From NCBI RefSeq assembly GCF_000003855.2, contig NW_003101681.1:4197359-4261358 (forward strand): a stretch of 64,000 bases of DNA, given 5' to 3'. The position numbers were made by a program, and so were the translations under genes. This DNA is from Blastomyces gilchristii SLH14081. Lineage: Eukaryota; Ascomycota; Eurotiomycetes; Onygenales; Ajellomycetaceae. Under the pieces are notes generated by a model. It was given only the letters and a program-made list of their open reading frames with translations. It was not told the origin of the DNA and did not search any database. Below, piece after piece: positions 1-10,842 of this stretch; position 1 is the first letter of the stretch; every line of letters starts with the position of its first letter.

Positions 1-770
1 CAGAGTTCTCTGACAGTTTCAAAACAGTAAAGATTTCATTGAATTTAATATATACAGATAATAATTAATACTTTATATAATCTTAGTAAGTTAATAGATA
101 TATAATTATTCTTAAGAAGATATATAATCTTGTTAATAATAAAATCACAGAGTTGAGATAACATATTGATAATAAAGATAAGAAAGACACATATTTGAAT
201 GATATTTAATTGAAAAAGATATGTATTGAATGATATTGAATAATTCTAGAGAAATGCAGATATTTTGATTTTTTAATGATGTTTTACTACTAATTTTCAG
301 AGAGGGCTGGGAAAATTCTGTTTTTGCAAATATGTTCACCACAATACCTATTATATCTTGGCAACGCGAGGGAACAGCTAAATACTTATTTTTTTTTTTT
401 TTTTTTTTTTTTTGATATTGAAACATTAAATACATCTCAAGTGCAGCACTCTAGTGAAAAGCAAATAACAGCTCTAGATATATTCGTAATCCATGTAAAA
501 ATAACTCATAAGTTGTCATTGCCTATGTAGCCCTGTCAGCTATTATTCCGCCAGATTTCAGTAATGCGCCCAACTTGCTGGCTCCGCGAGGGGAAGATAT
601 GCAAATACAATAATGACCACAAAATCTCTGATCGGAATAAAAAATTCTCGCTACGTCCTATGCAACCGTGGATAGATATATATAGCGCCGAAGACAGGGA
701 GCTAAATGTGTAGCATGTCTCATAACGGGGGTATATATCAAATCGTGTTCGAGCTAACCGACGATTGAAT
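1..770. other. AT-rich gene-free left edge with a poly-T run
   Basis: No coding region is supported here. The stretch is very AT-rich, with a homopolymer of about 25 T at 389-413. Short open frames on both strands are low-complexity by-products of the poly-T and of A/T runs. It may be decayed repeat DNA or simply the 3' flank of lcl2; no inverted or direct terminal repeats were seen. Confidence 0.6.
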
Positions 771-1220
771 TCACAGCAATCCTTTCCTGGCCAATTCGAC
801 CTTTCTTGCAGCTTCACCAGGCTTGAACCCACCCTTCGACACACAAATTGCGCTTCCGTCACCTAGTTCGAATTTATCTTCAACACCTGGGTGTTGACAA
901 GGACAATGGTGTGGAACAGAGACGCAGGCTAGAGTTCCGGGGCAGAGATAGTCCGAACATCGTGCTGGGGGGAGTCCGCCGTTAGCATTCAGCATGAAAA
1001 AAATATAATGAAAAATAATGAATATATACAATATCAAATGCGACATACCGTTGTCATAGGTTCGTTGGTACCAGGAACTGTCACTGGGGACATTGTGCTC
1101 TTGGGACTCCTGTTGCTGTTGTCCGCCACCAAACATTTGCTCGAAGAATTGGAATTGAGCTCGGGCGCCCGTCGCAAGAAATAGCAAACCCAAGAGGGTG
1201 CCGGTGATTATGTGGATCAT
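771..1220 (-). CDS. lcl2: Lcl2 family, long chronological lifespan protein 2 (secretory pathway)
   Basis: Two exons, 1220-1049 and 964-771, joined across an 84-nt intron (GTATGT...CAG) give 121 residues. The N-terminus is a hydrophobic signal peptide ending at AR-A followed by [12 protein letters not shown] and a glutamine-rich stretch, both hallmarks of fungal Lcl2. The C-terminal half has the conserved cysteines in the [20 protein letters not shown] region and ends VELARKGLL. Lcl2 is linked to ER-associated degradation and lifespan in yeast; its biochemical role is not established. It is transcribed divergently from the bL27m gene. Reading through the intron gives a longer 149-residue frame that loses the conserved junction, so the spliced model is preferred. 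Confidence 0.93.
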   Translation of the reverse strand: MIHIITGTLLGLLFLATGARAQFQFFEQMFGGGQQQQESQEHNVPSDSSWYQRTYDNGMSHLILYIFIIFHYIFFMLNANGGLPPARCSDYLCPGTLACVSVPHHCPCQHPGVEDKFELGDGSAICVSKGGFKPGEAARKVELARKGLL

Positions 1221-1293
1221 TTTGGCGCTTTTTCCTCCGTAGTTTGTATAGACTGACAGCTGTCTTCAAATTGCTCCTGTTCGTCCTCATATA

Positions 1294-1303
1294 ATCACGT
1301 GAT
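1294..1303. promoter_or_regulatory. ATCACGTGAT palindrome in a divergent promoter
   Basis: A perfect 10-bp palindrome with a CACGTG E-box core lies between the divergent start codons of lcl2 (1220) and the bL27m gene (1459). Cbf1-type bHLH factors bind such cores in fungi, so it may serve both genes. Identical 10-mers occur at 60282 and 61939. Confidence 0.45.
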
Positions 1304-1458
1304 ATTCGTCACATGACTCGGACCAAATTCGGCGTCAAAGAAAAAGTGAAGACGCCTTGAGAATATCATTACCAGCACCAATTGCAACAGCCCACATCGC
1401 CCCAAGATCGAGACTGAGGAGTATATATCTACCTAGTCTCGATCCCCTTTATGCTGCC

Positions 1459-2298
1459 ATGATCCAACCTCAGTTCCGCACCCAATTGCGGGTTCTCGAC
1501 TCCCTCTTCCTCCCATCCACATCTCTCCTCTGCAACCAACAATCCACACGATCTCTATCACATCTCTCACGGAGAACGGCCCGCAGTCTCAGTGGTACGG
1601 CGCTCTCTCCTCCCTCCACCTCTCGCTCCTCTATTCTCCTCCTTCAACAACAGCGACCACCCCAATTTCCATCCCGCACCACCATCCACCAAACCCAGCT
1701 TCAGGTCCGCTATGCCTCCCACGCCACCCAAGGCCGTGCCAACAACGGCACGAAAAATGGCGCAGGCAGGCGTCTCGGCGCAAAAAAGTCCGGGGACCAA
1801 TATGTGATTCCTGGAAACATCATCTTCCGCCAACGCGGCTCCAAATGGTTTCCTGGCGAAAACTGTGGCATGGGCCGCGACCACACCATCTACTCGCTCG
1901 CCACGGGCTATGTCAAATACTACACTGATCCAGCGCGCCACCCAGACCGCAAATACATCGGCGTCGCCTTTGATAAATCCGACAAGTTCCCCTTACCCCG
2001 GAACGCCATTACCAAGAGACGGCTTGGGATGGTGGCCGTCCCCAGGGATATTGAGCAGGAGAAGGCTAATAAGGCGGCCAAGGAGGCGGAAATTGTGCCT
2101 ACGCTTAGACCGGGCTATATGTACCGTGTTGCCAACTGGCAGATTGGTCGTGTGGCGGAGCGTGCGGGGGTTAAGGTGCCTGAGTGGAATAAGAAGGATC
2201 GTTTTGCCGCGTGGAGGAGGAGGATGGAAAGGAGGAAGATTGCGGCGCAGTTGAAGGATGCTAAGTCGAAGAGGAAGGGGAAGAAGAATAAAGCATAG
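1459..2298 (+). CDS. mrp7: Mitochondrial large-subunit ribosomal protein bL27m (Mrp7 family)
   Basis: A single exon encodes 279 residues from the ATG at 1459; the frame is open further upstream but only from a TTG at 1357, so the ATG is chosen. Residues 1 to about 80 are Ser/Arg/Thr-rich and free of acidic residues, as expected of a mitochondrial presequence, ending near RYASH. The bL27 core follows: ATQGRANNGTKNGAGRRLG, then GDQYVIPGNIIFRQRGSKWFPG and GMGRDHTIYSLATGYVKYY. The protein is the mitochondrial counterpart of bacterial L27 near the peptidyl-transferase centre. The long basic C-terminal extension, ending in a lysine/arginine-rich tail, is usual for the fungal Mrp7 proteins. Confidence 0.95.
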   Translation: MIQPQFRTQLRVLDSLFLPSTSLLCNQQSTRSLSHLSRRTARSLSGTALSPPSTSRSSILLLQQQRPPQFPSRTTIHQTQLQVRYASHATQGRANNGTKNGAGRRLGAKKSGDQYVIPGNIIFRQRGSKWFPGENCGMGRDHTIYSLATGYVKYYTDPARHPDRKYIGVAFDKSDKFPLPRNAITKRRLGMVAVPRDIEQEKANKAAKEAEIVPTLRPGYMYRVANWQIGRVAERAGVKVPEWNKKDRFAAWRRRMERRKIAAQLKDAKSKRKGKKNKA

Positions 2299-3148
2299 CT
2301 GTAGAGGGGTCATGTTTGAATAAGAAAAACGGATTCGTGACAGCTTTATTCTTCTGTTGGTAGACGGAGTTGCATTTTATTTTTATTTTTTATTGTATAT
2401 TAGAACGAGAGGACTTTGGCTGGAATATATTTTCTTTCTTGAATATATTTTCTTTCGTTATACTTTTTAATCTTATTCATGAACATGTACTCCGAACATT
2501 AACCTTCGTAGCTTCCGAATGCCTGAGCACATGTCGACTCAATGAAAATGCGAAATGGCTATTCTTTCCGATTTTGCAGCTGCGGAAATAGAAATAGAGC
2601 ACACATGCATACAGCGGCACCGGTCATTAAGGGAAGAAGAGAAAGAAGAAAAAGTAAAAAGTAATCTGCCCAAGCCAACCCGGAAACCTCTCTAGGTGAA
2701 AAGAAGCTGAACTGGGGTATTGTGCTATAAGGTATTGTGACACGCTGAAGTGGTGATGCGGGGGTGGGAGAAATGCTGAAAATGGTAAATAAGACCACGT
2801 CAAAGGGTAGTGGGCGAACCCATATAAAACTGAGCTAATAAAGGATGGGGAGACAAAAATGGTAGATTGTTAACATAAGAACTGGACATCAAACCAACTG
2901 GCTGAACGGGGCCAATGGGGCGTTACAATGTATCCGTACTTTACGCAGCGTCCTTCCTTCGCGGGTGGTAACAGAGAATAAATAGAAAGATCCGAATATA
3001 CGCAACAAATCCAGTGAGAAACATTTCGTAACAGAAAATCAAGGGATAATAAAACGAGAATTAACTAGCAGCTATACCTTTGCGAATGAGCTATGATTGG
3101 TTGCGTAATTCCTTTTTGGTCATCATATTCGTCATCTTCATGACCTGA
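2299..3148. other. Convergent intergenic region, no feature seen
   Basis: This separates the 3' ends of the bL27m gene and the checkpoint gene. It holds only short unsupported frames and A/T-rich stretches suited to 3' ends. No repeat or structured element was identified. Confidence 0.6.
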
Positions 3149-6100
3149 TCATGGTTCAAACAACTTCCCTAAAATTAGACTCTGGCAAATAAATTCATTA
3201 TCTAAAATCCTCACAGTTCTTCCATTAACAGTCACATCACTACCGCCGATTATGCCGGAGGCCAGATCTGCGGAAGCAGCGGCAATCCGCGGCGCCCCCT
3301 TCGCAGGTCGACCACGACCTTGTCGCTTCTTGGGTGGCCGGCCCCGTGAGCGGGCCCTAGAAGTCCCCTTGGTGAGGCCAGCTTGCGACGCCTGGATAAG
3401 TTGTGCACGAGCAGCCACAGCCGCTTTCTCATCACCAACATAAATCCAATCCCAGCCGACATCCGAATAGGCGCTTGACCCTGGTGATTCCCGCTCAGGT
3501 GGTGCCAGTATCTTAATTGCGGCATCCATGTCCGGTACACGAGCGATTCTGCTGGGACCAAGGGCACAAGTGAGGAAGCTGTAAGGCTTGCGCTGTTCTG
3601 CGATTTTGCCGCGATCCATGACGAGGAGCACGGATTGGCCAGCCAGGAGCTTGGGGCGGGCTGCTATAGTGTCCGGCAGGCGTGCTGTTAGAGCTGGGTT
3701 TGGGGCGATCGCCCGGGATCGGATTGCACCGTTGAGGAAAGTAGATTCGCCCGCTGGGAGGAGGTAGGGTTCCCAGTCCACGATTTGATCTTTGGAGACG
3801 CAATCATGGATCCAGCGACCGGCCAAACAAGGAATGTTGAGGGCGAGGGCTTGCATGTATTTCACGCGGCGGGTATGTTCGTCTGTTAGGAGGCAAACGA
3901 AACCGGTAGTTTCAGCTGTAGGGTGCAAAGATAACAATTTGTCGTTGTCGTCTGCTGAAGTTGTCACAGCGGAATTGTTTTCGAAAGATGCAGAAGGAAG
4001 GTTGGACAATGGTTGGTTAAAGAGCTCAGTGAATCCATCCTTCAGGATCCGCCCACCGTTCTGAGTAATGAGCTCTTCAATCCACAGCCGTTTCTCCTCG
4101 TTATCTTTGTATGAAACAGCGAAAGCCATTCCGAAAAATAAGCCAGAGACTGATGGGAAGCGATGTGCGGTTCGCGAAACGGAATATACAGAACTGTGAC
4201 GGTGGTCCAAGGGCGTTTGTAGCCCAGACCTAGGGGCGTGGAGAGGCTGGGGCAAGTACGAATACTGCCTATTTCCCAATCGAGTCCACAGAATCCTATC
4301 AAGGTAAACATTAGAGATTGGAACAGTGATATCAGATCCATTGCGGAAGGTCCCATTTGGGCCCCTGGGCCTAAGGATGACGGAGTGGTGCCCATGGACA
4401 TCAGTTATCGTCGAAGAGAGTGTCCGCTCGCCACCACGGAAGGCAGTGGTCTCAAATGACTTTCGAAACCCCACAACCGTGTGCGGAATCTTAGGAACTT
4501 GAAGCAAGTCCACCTTGACAACGTCGTTTTTTCTCAATTCCAACCTCTTGACTGCATCCGCATTTACCTCATCAGGTTCGATTGAGTCCTCGAATCTTAC
4601 GAGGTATCTAATTTGGCCCGCAGTTTGTGAAATCCCAACGCAGGTTGCTGGGAAATATCCCTGCGGTCGGCCGTTGAAAAAGGCAAATACTTTATTTGCA
4701 AATGCAGGGCTATTCAATGATGGTGAAACACTTCCTAATGTTGAGTACGTATGAGTCTCCTCGCCTTGAATTGGGTCTGGGCTATCGGCCCGCTCAATCA
4801 ATTGTGTTGGACTTGGTGACGGGATCTTTGACTTGCGCTCTTCAATTGGCCAAGCAATACTATTTATAAGCTGCTGAGAAGTTCGTGCTTTAGAAATAGC
4901 CCGTTCTAACGGTTGACTGAGGCGACGTTTGCGCCCTCTTCTAGTCTTTGGCTGAACCGGTGAACATTCCACCTCCCAGACACTTCCAGTCCTTTTGCCA
5001 TTCGTTTTCGGATTTTGTTGAATAAGAATAACATTCGTTTGAGCATGTGGTACTGGAATTGGGGTGGCTGACTCCGAAACATTATTCATGGACTCGCTCA
5101 CGTTTGCTGCCGACTGAAGCACTCTGGGAGTCTCTTTAGGGGTAGGCGTTTGGTCCCGATCAAATGGATTCGATGAGGCGATGACTCTTCTATCATTTCC
5201 TCGTCTCCTTTTGTTAGCAGAAGGTGCTACTTCTCGGGTTATGAACGCAAATTCTTTGTCTTCTGCAGTGATAAGTCCAAAGTCTGATAAAAAATCAGGC
5301 AGCGAGTGGCAGGGCGACTGTTCCGCTGCAATTTCAGTCATGCTCCGACGCTGACGGCCACTAGGGCTAGAAAGTACAGCCGAGACGGTGTGGTGTGCGC
5401 CACCCCTGGGGAGCAACCTGGGAACTCCAAGACGTCCAACTTGAGAGCGTGAAAACTGGGGGACAACAGGAAGCTCGTCGTCATCGTGAGTAGGAGATGT
5501 AGGAGACTTGTTGTTAAATCGTGTAATAGATTTAGAGAAATGACCCAATGAAGAAGATTCTGGTATAGTCTGATGATATGGTTTTGACTGCTTCTCATTC
5601 TGCGTTGGTGTCTCTAGAACGCGAGAAGGCATGGAGGAGGCTTTCGTCGGACCCGCAATCTCCTCGGCTGAAGGATTAGGATATGTAATTTTAGATTCAG
5701 CTTCAGGATATTCATTCTGATCATTCGATGACGCCATATCTGGAGCACCCTGATCTGCAGGCTGACCGCGTTGATGTGTAGTTTTGTGAGGCGTTTCCAG
5801 GGGACTTGCATTTTCAGGGTTATGTTGGGTTCGAGAAGCAGTGTTCCATGTAGGGTGGCCCATCCGAGAGGTTTGAGAGGTTTGTTCAGGAAATCTACTC
5901 TGTCCATGCGGGTCAAATGTAGGCGAGGACGGGACACATTCTTCTCCGGGTGATTGAGCCAAGTGGATATCTGGTTTTCGAGATCGAGGTCTGCCTCTAG
6001 GCCTCTTTGAACCATGATTTAAAACATGTGAATTTGGCGGAAAGCCTCGCTGGCTACGTGAACCGGAAATAGGTGACGAAGGTATATATTCCTCACTAGG

Positions 6101-7435
6101 AGATTGTGTTAAATGTGTAACTCCCCTCCTCGGTCTGCCTCTGCGCCTTTTTGGACCGTGGTCGCTGAACGGCTGGGAATTAGCGATATTTACGATTTGA
6201 GAGCCAGTAGGTGTGGTGTTCTCGCTTTCATCTAGGCTGCCTTGGGGATGACTCGCAACTTCCTGGCTGCCGTAAGATGGCCCTGAAACTTTCCTGGTTA
6301 AGTTTCGATGGCCTGCTGGAGAGTCTGATTCAAGGGCCTGAGAGAGGGCGTCGTGAGCAGAGGCGGTAGTGTCAGCAACATGAACTGGCCCGCTGTCGAT
6401 ATTCTCTTTATCATCTTCTCCTGGAAGCTGGGAATGTAGAAGCCGTCGGCTATGTGAGACTTCAAGTTCATCCTCCTGCTCGGTTTCCTCTTCACTATTT
6501 CCAGCATTATTTTTTTCAACCGTCGAAAGAGCGGCGCGGTGGGGATGACTGCTCCGAGAGTCTGCTGGAGCTGGTGAGGATTGATCTGCTGTAACCGTCT
6601 TTCCATGACCTTTCGAGCTAGATCTAGTGGGTGCGGTTACAGTGGCAAATTGCCTTCTCACCTCCTCCTCCGTATATTTTTCTCGTACATGTCTCCGAAC
6701 GTAGCTGTCATCCTTCTCAAAATCGTCATCACTGGAACCGTTTTCCCCCGTCGAACGTAACCGCGCCAGCATCTCCCGTACAGCCTGCGACTCCTTCATC
6801 GAAACATAATTTGCCTGAGGTTCTAGACACTTGGAAGGAGGAACTGAGGAAGGAAGTAGAGGCGAGAACACTGTGGTCGTGCCGGTCAACCGGGGCTCAA
6901 TAGGGAGATTTGGCGATGGCATATCCGACGAAAGTGGAGGTCCATTAGTAAAAGGCGAGGAGGGATTCTGGGTCGCATTGAACACCTGTGACAAAGCCAT
7001 TACGGTGCTACCGTTGTGTTCGCTGCTGAAGGGGTACCGTGAGAGTATTGGCGTAGTTGAGATCTCAGGATACGAGCTTCGACGATTCTGTGTCGCCGGA
7101 GTTCTACTGATGAAGCGTTGAGATTCGGGGAAATGCTGGTATTGGGTTGGGGATGAGACCCCACCCACTATATCAAGGTGCTCCGGCCCTCCATCCTCGT
7201 CGACGAACTCACGATCTGCACCAGGAGTTTCCCCAAACGCAGCTAGTAAATCTAGATGGCCTGTATCACCCTCATGTAGAGTCGCGTCCCTTGCCGTCGA
7301 ATTATCATCTTCTTCTTCTCCCTCCTGGTGTTTTGAATGTCCCCTGTTTGATCTTGCCTTGCTCATAAAACTCTCGAAGACCGATTGAGAAATTGGCTGC
7401 GTATCGCCGGGTAGACTGCCGCTTACCGTCGCCAT
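3149..7435 (-). CDS. DNA-damage checkpoint mediator of the Rad9/Crb2/53BP1 class
   Basis: An uninterrupted frame gives 1428 residues from the ATG at 7435; a further 24 codons upstream begin only at TTG, so a missing short 5' exon is possible. Residues 1 to about 900 are disordered, polar and rich in SQ/TQ sites, the usual targets of ATM/ATR-type kinases. About 912-990 is a Tudor-like region (starting VFAFFNGRPQGYFPATCVG) matching the Rad9 Rad53-binding/Tudor family. Tandem BRCT repeats follow: the first about 1093-1240, with the conserved RWIHDCV tryptophan motif, and the second about 1262-1330, with WDWIYVGD. Several AT-hook-like GRP cores sit at two mid-protein sites (RRRGRPRRG and RPRGRPRSR) and in the basic tail (RGRPPKKRQGRGRPAKG). 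It acts in the nucleus, recruiting effector kinases to damaged chromatin. Confidence 0.9.
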   Translation of the reverse strand: MATVSGSLPGDTQPISQSVFESFMSKARSNRGHSKHQEGEEEDDNSTARDATLHEGDTGHLDLLAAFGETPGADREFVDEDGGPEHLDIVGGVSSPTQYQHFPESQRFISRTPATQNRRSSYPEISTTPILSRYPFSSEHNGSTVMALSQVFNATQNPSSPFTNGPPLSSDMPSPNLPIEPRLTGTTTVFSPLLPSSVPPSKCLEPQANYVSMKESQAVREMLARLRSTGENGSSDDDFEKDDSYVRRHVREKYTEEEVRRQFATVTAPTRSSSKGHGKTVTADQSSPAPADSRSSHPHRAALSTVEKNNAGNSEEETEQEDELEVSHSRRLLHSQLPGEDDKENIDSGPVHVADTTASAHDALSQALESDSPAGHRNLTRKVSGPSYGSQEVASHPQGSLDESENTTPTGSQIVNIANSQPFSDHGPKRRRGRPRRGVTHLTQSPSEEYIPSSPISGSRSQRGFPPNSHVLNHGSKRPRGRPRSRKPDIHLAQSPGEECVPSSPTFDPHGQSRFPEQTSQTSRMGHPTWNTASRTQHNPENASPLETPHKTTHQRGQPADQGAPDMASSNDQNEYPEAESKITYPNPSAEEIAGPTKASSMPSRVLETPTQNEKQSKPYHQTIPESSSLGHFSKSITRFNNKSPTSPTHDDDELPVVPQFSRSQVGRLGVPRLLPRGGAHHTVSAVLSSPSGRQRRSMTEIAAEQSPCHSLPDFLSDFGLITAEDKEFAFITREVAPSANKRRRGNDRRVIASSNPFDRDQTPTPKETPRVLQSAANVSESMNNVSESATPIPVPHAQTNVILIQQNPKTNGKRTGSVWEVECSPVQPKTRRGRKRRLSQPLERAISKARTSQQLINSIAWPIEERKSKIPSPSPTQLIERADSPDPIQGEETHTYSTLGSVSPSLNSPAFANKVFAFFNGRPQGYFPATCVGISQTAGQIRYLVRFEDSIEPDEVNADAVKRLELRKNDVVKVDLLQVPKIPHTVVGFRKSFETTAFRGGERTLSSTITDVHGHHSVILRPRGPNGTFRNGSDITVPISNVYLDRILWTRLGNRQYSYLPQPLHAPRSGLQTPLDHRHSSVYSVSRTAHRFPSVSGLFFGMAFAVSYKDNEEKRLWIEELITQNGGRILKDGFTELFNQPLSNLPSASFENNSAVTTSADDNDKLLSLHPTAETTGFVCLLTDEHTRRVKYMQALALNIPCLAGRWIHDCVSKDQIVDWEPYLLPAGESTFLNGAIRSRAIAPNPALTARLPDTIAARPKLLAGQSVLLVMDRGKIAEQRKPYSFLTCALGPSRIARVPDMDAAIKILAPPERESPGSSAYSDVGWDWIYVGDEKAAVAARAQLIQASQAGLTKGTSRARSRGRPPKKRQGRGRPAKGAPRIAAASADLASGIIGGSDVTVNGRTVRILDNEFICQSLILGKLFEP

Positions 7436-8494
7436 CTTGGTTGGTGACTCCGGAACAGAACTCTGCTCAACATCGGGCTGCGATGGCTGCCTTGTAGCGA
7501 TATTCAAGGATGAAAAGGCATGACCCTGCGTAGGAAGAACACGGTGGAAGCCTGTTGTATGGTACGATCAATTAGAATGGATGTTTTGAACGTCCACCAC
7601 AGTCTCCAGAGAGATCCGAATCTCGTGGTCCTGGGGCTCGCACTGCCACCTCTCCGCAATCGTTCCAATGTTATTCTCACCTCGTAATTGTAAAGTTCTA
7701 GACACGTCCAGCGTGGACTGTTCCTGTCAAACGATCAGCATCAATTAGCGCGATTGTAACACCTAGACCAGGCAGGATATTCGTCGGGCCACAAAAAGGA
7801 AAAAGAGGGTATATATAAAATACAGCCACGAACATCAGTTAAGCCAAGGGCTGCCTGCTTCAGATAGCCCAAATCGAGGCTATCATCTTGACTCCCCATA
7901 GTTAAGGCACTCAAAAGGGGGCAGAGAAGAGTCCGCAGACCAGCGCTGCCACCCGGGTCAAGGCGGCTCAACAACCCGCGTGGTCGTAATTAAATTGTAA
8001 CTTATTACTGATCCTGGATACCCAAAATGGTAACTAGTTCGCGACATCGAACGCGACTGTGGATGCACGCGGTCACGTGCGTGTATTTCAATGATGCCTA
8101 ATTGTGGCTATCAGCGACACCCACAAATTCTTCAAGTTGGATTGCGCGTCTTGTCTCAATGGCATCTACTTTGCCAAAATAGACTTCAACGCGTATATCT
8201 CGCCTCCGGTCGACGATATAGTTGAGCTACAACGGCCGTGGAAGGATACTTTTAAAAAATAGCCCGACCTTCTCCATATTGCAAAGATTGCTAACATGTC
8301 AGGTTCATTCACTCGTTATATTTTAGTTGTTTTATACAGGTATATATCCATACGCGTTAGCTTGGACCGACATCATGCAAAGCTTTCAAATTAGCATGCT
8401 AACATTGCAGCAAAGTTTCAAAACGCCTAGGTCAAAATTAACCCATATCCTTCACATGCATATCAATGAGAAATGAGAAACCATAAAGTCGTCT
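7436..8494. other. Intergenic region upstream of the checkpoint gene
   Basis: No supported gene. It should contain the promoter of the Rad9/Crb2-like gene and the terminator of sen2, both on the minus strand. A minus-strand frame at 7741-7974 shows no recognisable features. An extra 5' exon of the checkpoint gene cannot be excluded. Confidence 0.5.
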
Positions 8495-9988
8495 TCAATC
8501 GCGACTTCGATTTGGCACCCATCGTTTAATGGTCATTTCACGGACCTTGTACGTTCTCAGCAGCGTACCAATATCCAATTCACCACCCTCCCCAGTGGCA
8601 TCGGTAGGTGGAGGCTGGGTGTGAGGAGGTGGCACTTCTACATAACATAGGACCAAACTCTTCTTGACCTGGGCTTGGACTCTGTTCACACAGTGCAGCC
8701 ACCACCAAGTTCGGCCCTCTTTCTTCGCAGTCTTTTGTCGTCTTTCTTCAGTCGCTGTCCAGTAAGGATCGGAGTAGGCGGGGAGCAAACAAACTGCGAA
8801 CTCGGCATGGGAGAATACCGGCCCGCGGTTGTAGAGGAGGTAATCGACACCGAATTTTACACCGGAGCGGATAACCCAGCCAAGGGAGCGGAAATGATGG
8901 TATACGACATAAGATAACATAAATGGATCATCTGGTTGGGCAGGAGCAGATGACTCTCGTGGCGGGAAGTAGGAATGTTGGCGGAAGACAGTTAGAAGGG
9001 AAGATGCAGAGAGGATCGATGTGCGGTCACTGTTATACACTTGTAGAACACCTAGACCATAGACGAGAAAGAGAGCTTCTTCGTTCGATAATTGCAGATG
9101 TTCTTCATTTTTGAGTACTACTGTGTGCTCATTTTTGTCTGTAGACGGGATTGAAGGTTCAGGTAACCATGGTATAGTAGCTTGAGCATCATAGCACTTT
9201 TGTTCGACCACCGGTGAGAAGCGTACAGTCTTACCGCCATTCGAACGTACACTTCCAACATGCCCATTGGTCATATCTTGCTTGGAGATGGAGGAATTAT
9301 TTGCTGTAACTGTGGACTCTTGGCCGTGAGTGTCTCGGGGCTTGTCGTCCAGTTGAGCAACAGCTGCGTCATGAACGGGGCTTTCTAGGGCAGTAAACGT
9401 TTTATCAAGTTCACTAGATTGAAAGTCACCACGAGCATCCCGCAATTGTGCTTCCGCTTTCAGCTGTTCCGCAATAGCCTCTTTTTCCTTCCTGGCTCGC
9501 TCAAGTTTGCGTTCCCGGCGTTCTAATCTTCTCTTCCCTGTAACCTCCTCACTTGTAGCATCGCCGGTCAATCCTCTTCTATTTTTCTCTCGGTCTAACC
9601 AACTTGGCTCACTCCTACTCAGGCTACCTTTCCCGAAGAATCCCATCTCCCACAGCGTACGTATCGCTCTCGCGTCAGTGACATGGATTGAAGACGTTGA
9701 TGGATCAAAGTACGCGGTGTAGATGTGCTGGTGAGGAGGAGAGATCAAGTATGTGAGATACGATAGAGCTATGCTAATTAGAGAGAGGGGATTGTGGGGG
9801 ATTAAAGGTGGTAACGGGTAGACATGGAGAGGAAGAGGGAAACGATGGATATGTTTATAATTGGGCCGCCGTGGCCGAGCAGGGGGGTATTTAGCTGCAT
9901 CTTTTTGGGGATCCAAGTTGCTATTATTACTAGAGTTTAGACGGCCATTTGAAACAGTCGAAACGGCCGAAGTGGTAGACGAAGCCAT
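8495..9988 (-). CDS. sen2: tRNA-splicing endonuclease catalytic subunit Sen2
   Basis: The frame gives 497 residues from the ATG at 9988 (MASSTTSAVSTVSNG); an in-frame ATG at 10150 would add 54 hydrophobic residues unlike Sen2 and is taken as leader. The N-terminal part includes a basic, coiled-coil-like RRLERRERKLERARKEKEA stretch. The C-terminal endonuclease domain carries the nuclease signature: a Tyr in FGVDYLLYNRGP, a His in VFSHAEFAVCLLP and a Lys in QAQVKKSLVLCYV, the expected Tyr-His-Lys triad. Sen2 cleaves the 5' splice site of intron-containing pre-tRNAs within the Sen2-Sen34-Sen15-Sen54 complex. It is divergent from nop10, with about 850 bp between start codons. Confidence 0.93.
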   Translation of the reverse strand: MASSTTSAVSTVSNGRLNSSNNSNLDPQKDAAKYPPARPRRPNYKHIHRFPLPLHVYPLPPLIPHNPLSLISIALSYLTYLISPPHQHIYTAYFDPSTSSIHVTDARAIRTLWEMGFFGKGSLSRSEPSWLDREKNRRGLTGDATSEEVTGKRRLERRERKLERARKEKEAIAEQLKAEAQLRDARGDFQSSELDKTFTALESPVHDAAVAQLDDKPRDTHGQESTVTANNSSISKQDMTNGHVGSVRSNGGKTVRFSPVVEQKCYDAQATIPWLPEPSIPSTDKNEHTVVLKNEEHLQLSNEEALFLVYGLGVLQVYNSDRTSILSASSLLTVFRQHSYFPPRESSAPAQPDDPFMLSYVVYHHFRSLGWVIRSGVKFGVDYLLYNRGPVFSHAEFAVCLLPAYSDPYWTATEERRQKTAKKEGRTWWWLHCVNRVQAQVKKSLVLCYVEVPPPHTQPPPTDATGEGGELDIGTLLRTYKVREMTIKRWVPNRSRD

Positions 9989-10842
9989 TATCAACAGAGC
10001 ATAGCTCAGAAAGTGACCACTCGCGAATGGGGTAACTAGAAATAACAAGTTAGAATTAAACCAAAGTCTCCAGCATACGTTGAATAGAAACAATTGAATA
10101 ATGAAAATTAAAGAGAATAGGTAGGGTTCCTCAGATACCGTTGTAGTCATAAAAGAGCCAGCATTGACAGCAGCTAGAAATCAGTGCCACTGACTAGGCT
10201 ACTATGAGTGTCATCACAGGAAACAGAAGGGGAATTACAGGATAATCCAGACAACAAGTCACGTCCAAGTTCAATTACATCAGTAAGGAGAATGTATTAC
10301 TTACCAGGTCTCCTGTCAATGGATCACCGCCAGAAATGAGAGCTCAGTCAGTATCTGACAAAAGAGCCGCAGCCTTTCTCTTAAACAAATAGTATTCTAT
10401 TGCTTAATAATCTTCTTGGTGTTAGTAGCTTTGGTGAAAACCTTTAATATGCCAATTCCCGAGCATAGGTATAGAGACGGAAGAACAAGTTGTGTTGAGC
10501 AGAATATTTCCTGAATGATGGAGGTGAGGTGAGGTTGAAATTTTCCTGAGTGGGCGGCAGAATTATTGCCGAAGCTCGATTGTTTAGCGCTGGTCGGCAA
10601 AACCTTCCCATTTCAGTCCGCGCAACTGCAGCACCAAAATTCATTTTTACGCTCTGGCAAAACCACTCCACCAAACAGCCTGCCTGCTATTCATCTTCAT
10701 TCCTGGCCAGCTCGGCACATATAAGATCGCTTGGAACTCCATTTACTATTCTTAGGAGTCGACGTAGACACGCCAGCCAAGTAAGAGATACCGTCACTGC
10801 AACCCCCAGTACTTGGACAGGCGATTAACCAGTCTCCACAGA
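9989..10842. promoter_or_regulatory. Divergent sen2/nop10 intergenic region
   Basis: This 850-bp gap separates the start codons of two RNA-processing genes transcribed away from each other. It contains short open frames only. No discrete motif was recognised, but both promoters must lie here. Confidence 0.5.

Noticed and set aside
1357..1458. N-terminal extension of the bL27m protein
   Set aside because: It begins with TTG rather than ATG; the ATG at 1459 gives a normal mitochondrial presequence.
9989..10150. 54-residue hydrophobic N-terminal extension of Sen2
   Set aside because: The segment is unlike Sen2 and looks like a leader; the downstream ATG at 9988 gives the usual soluble start.
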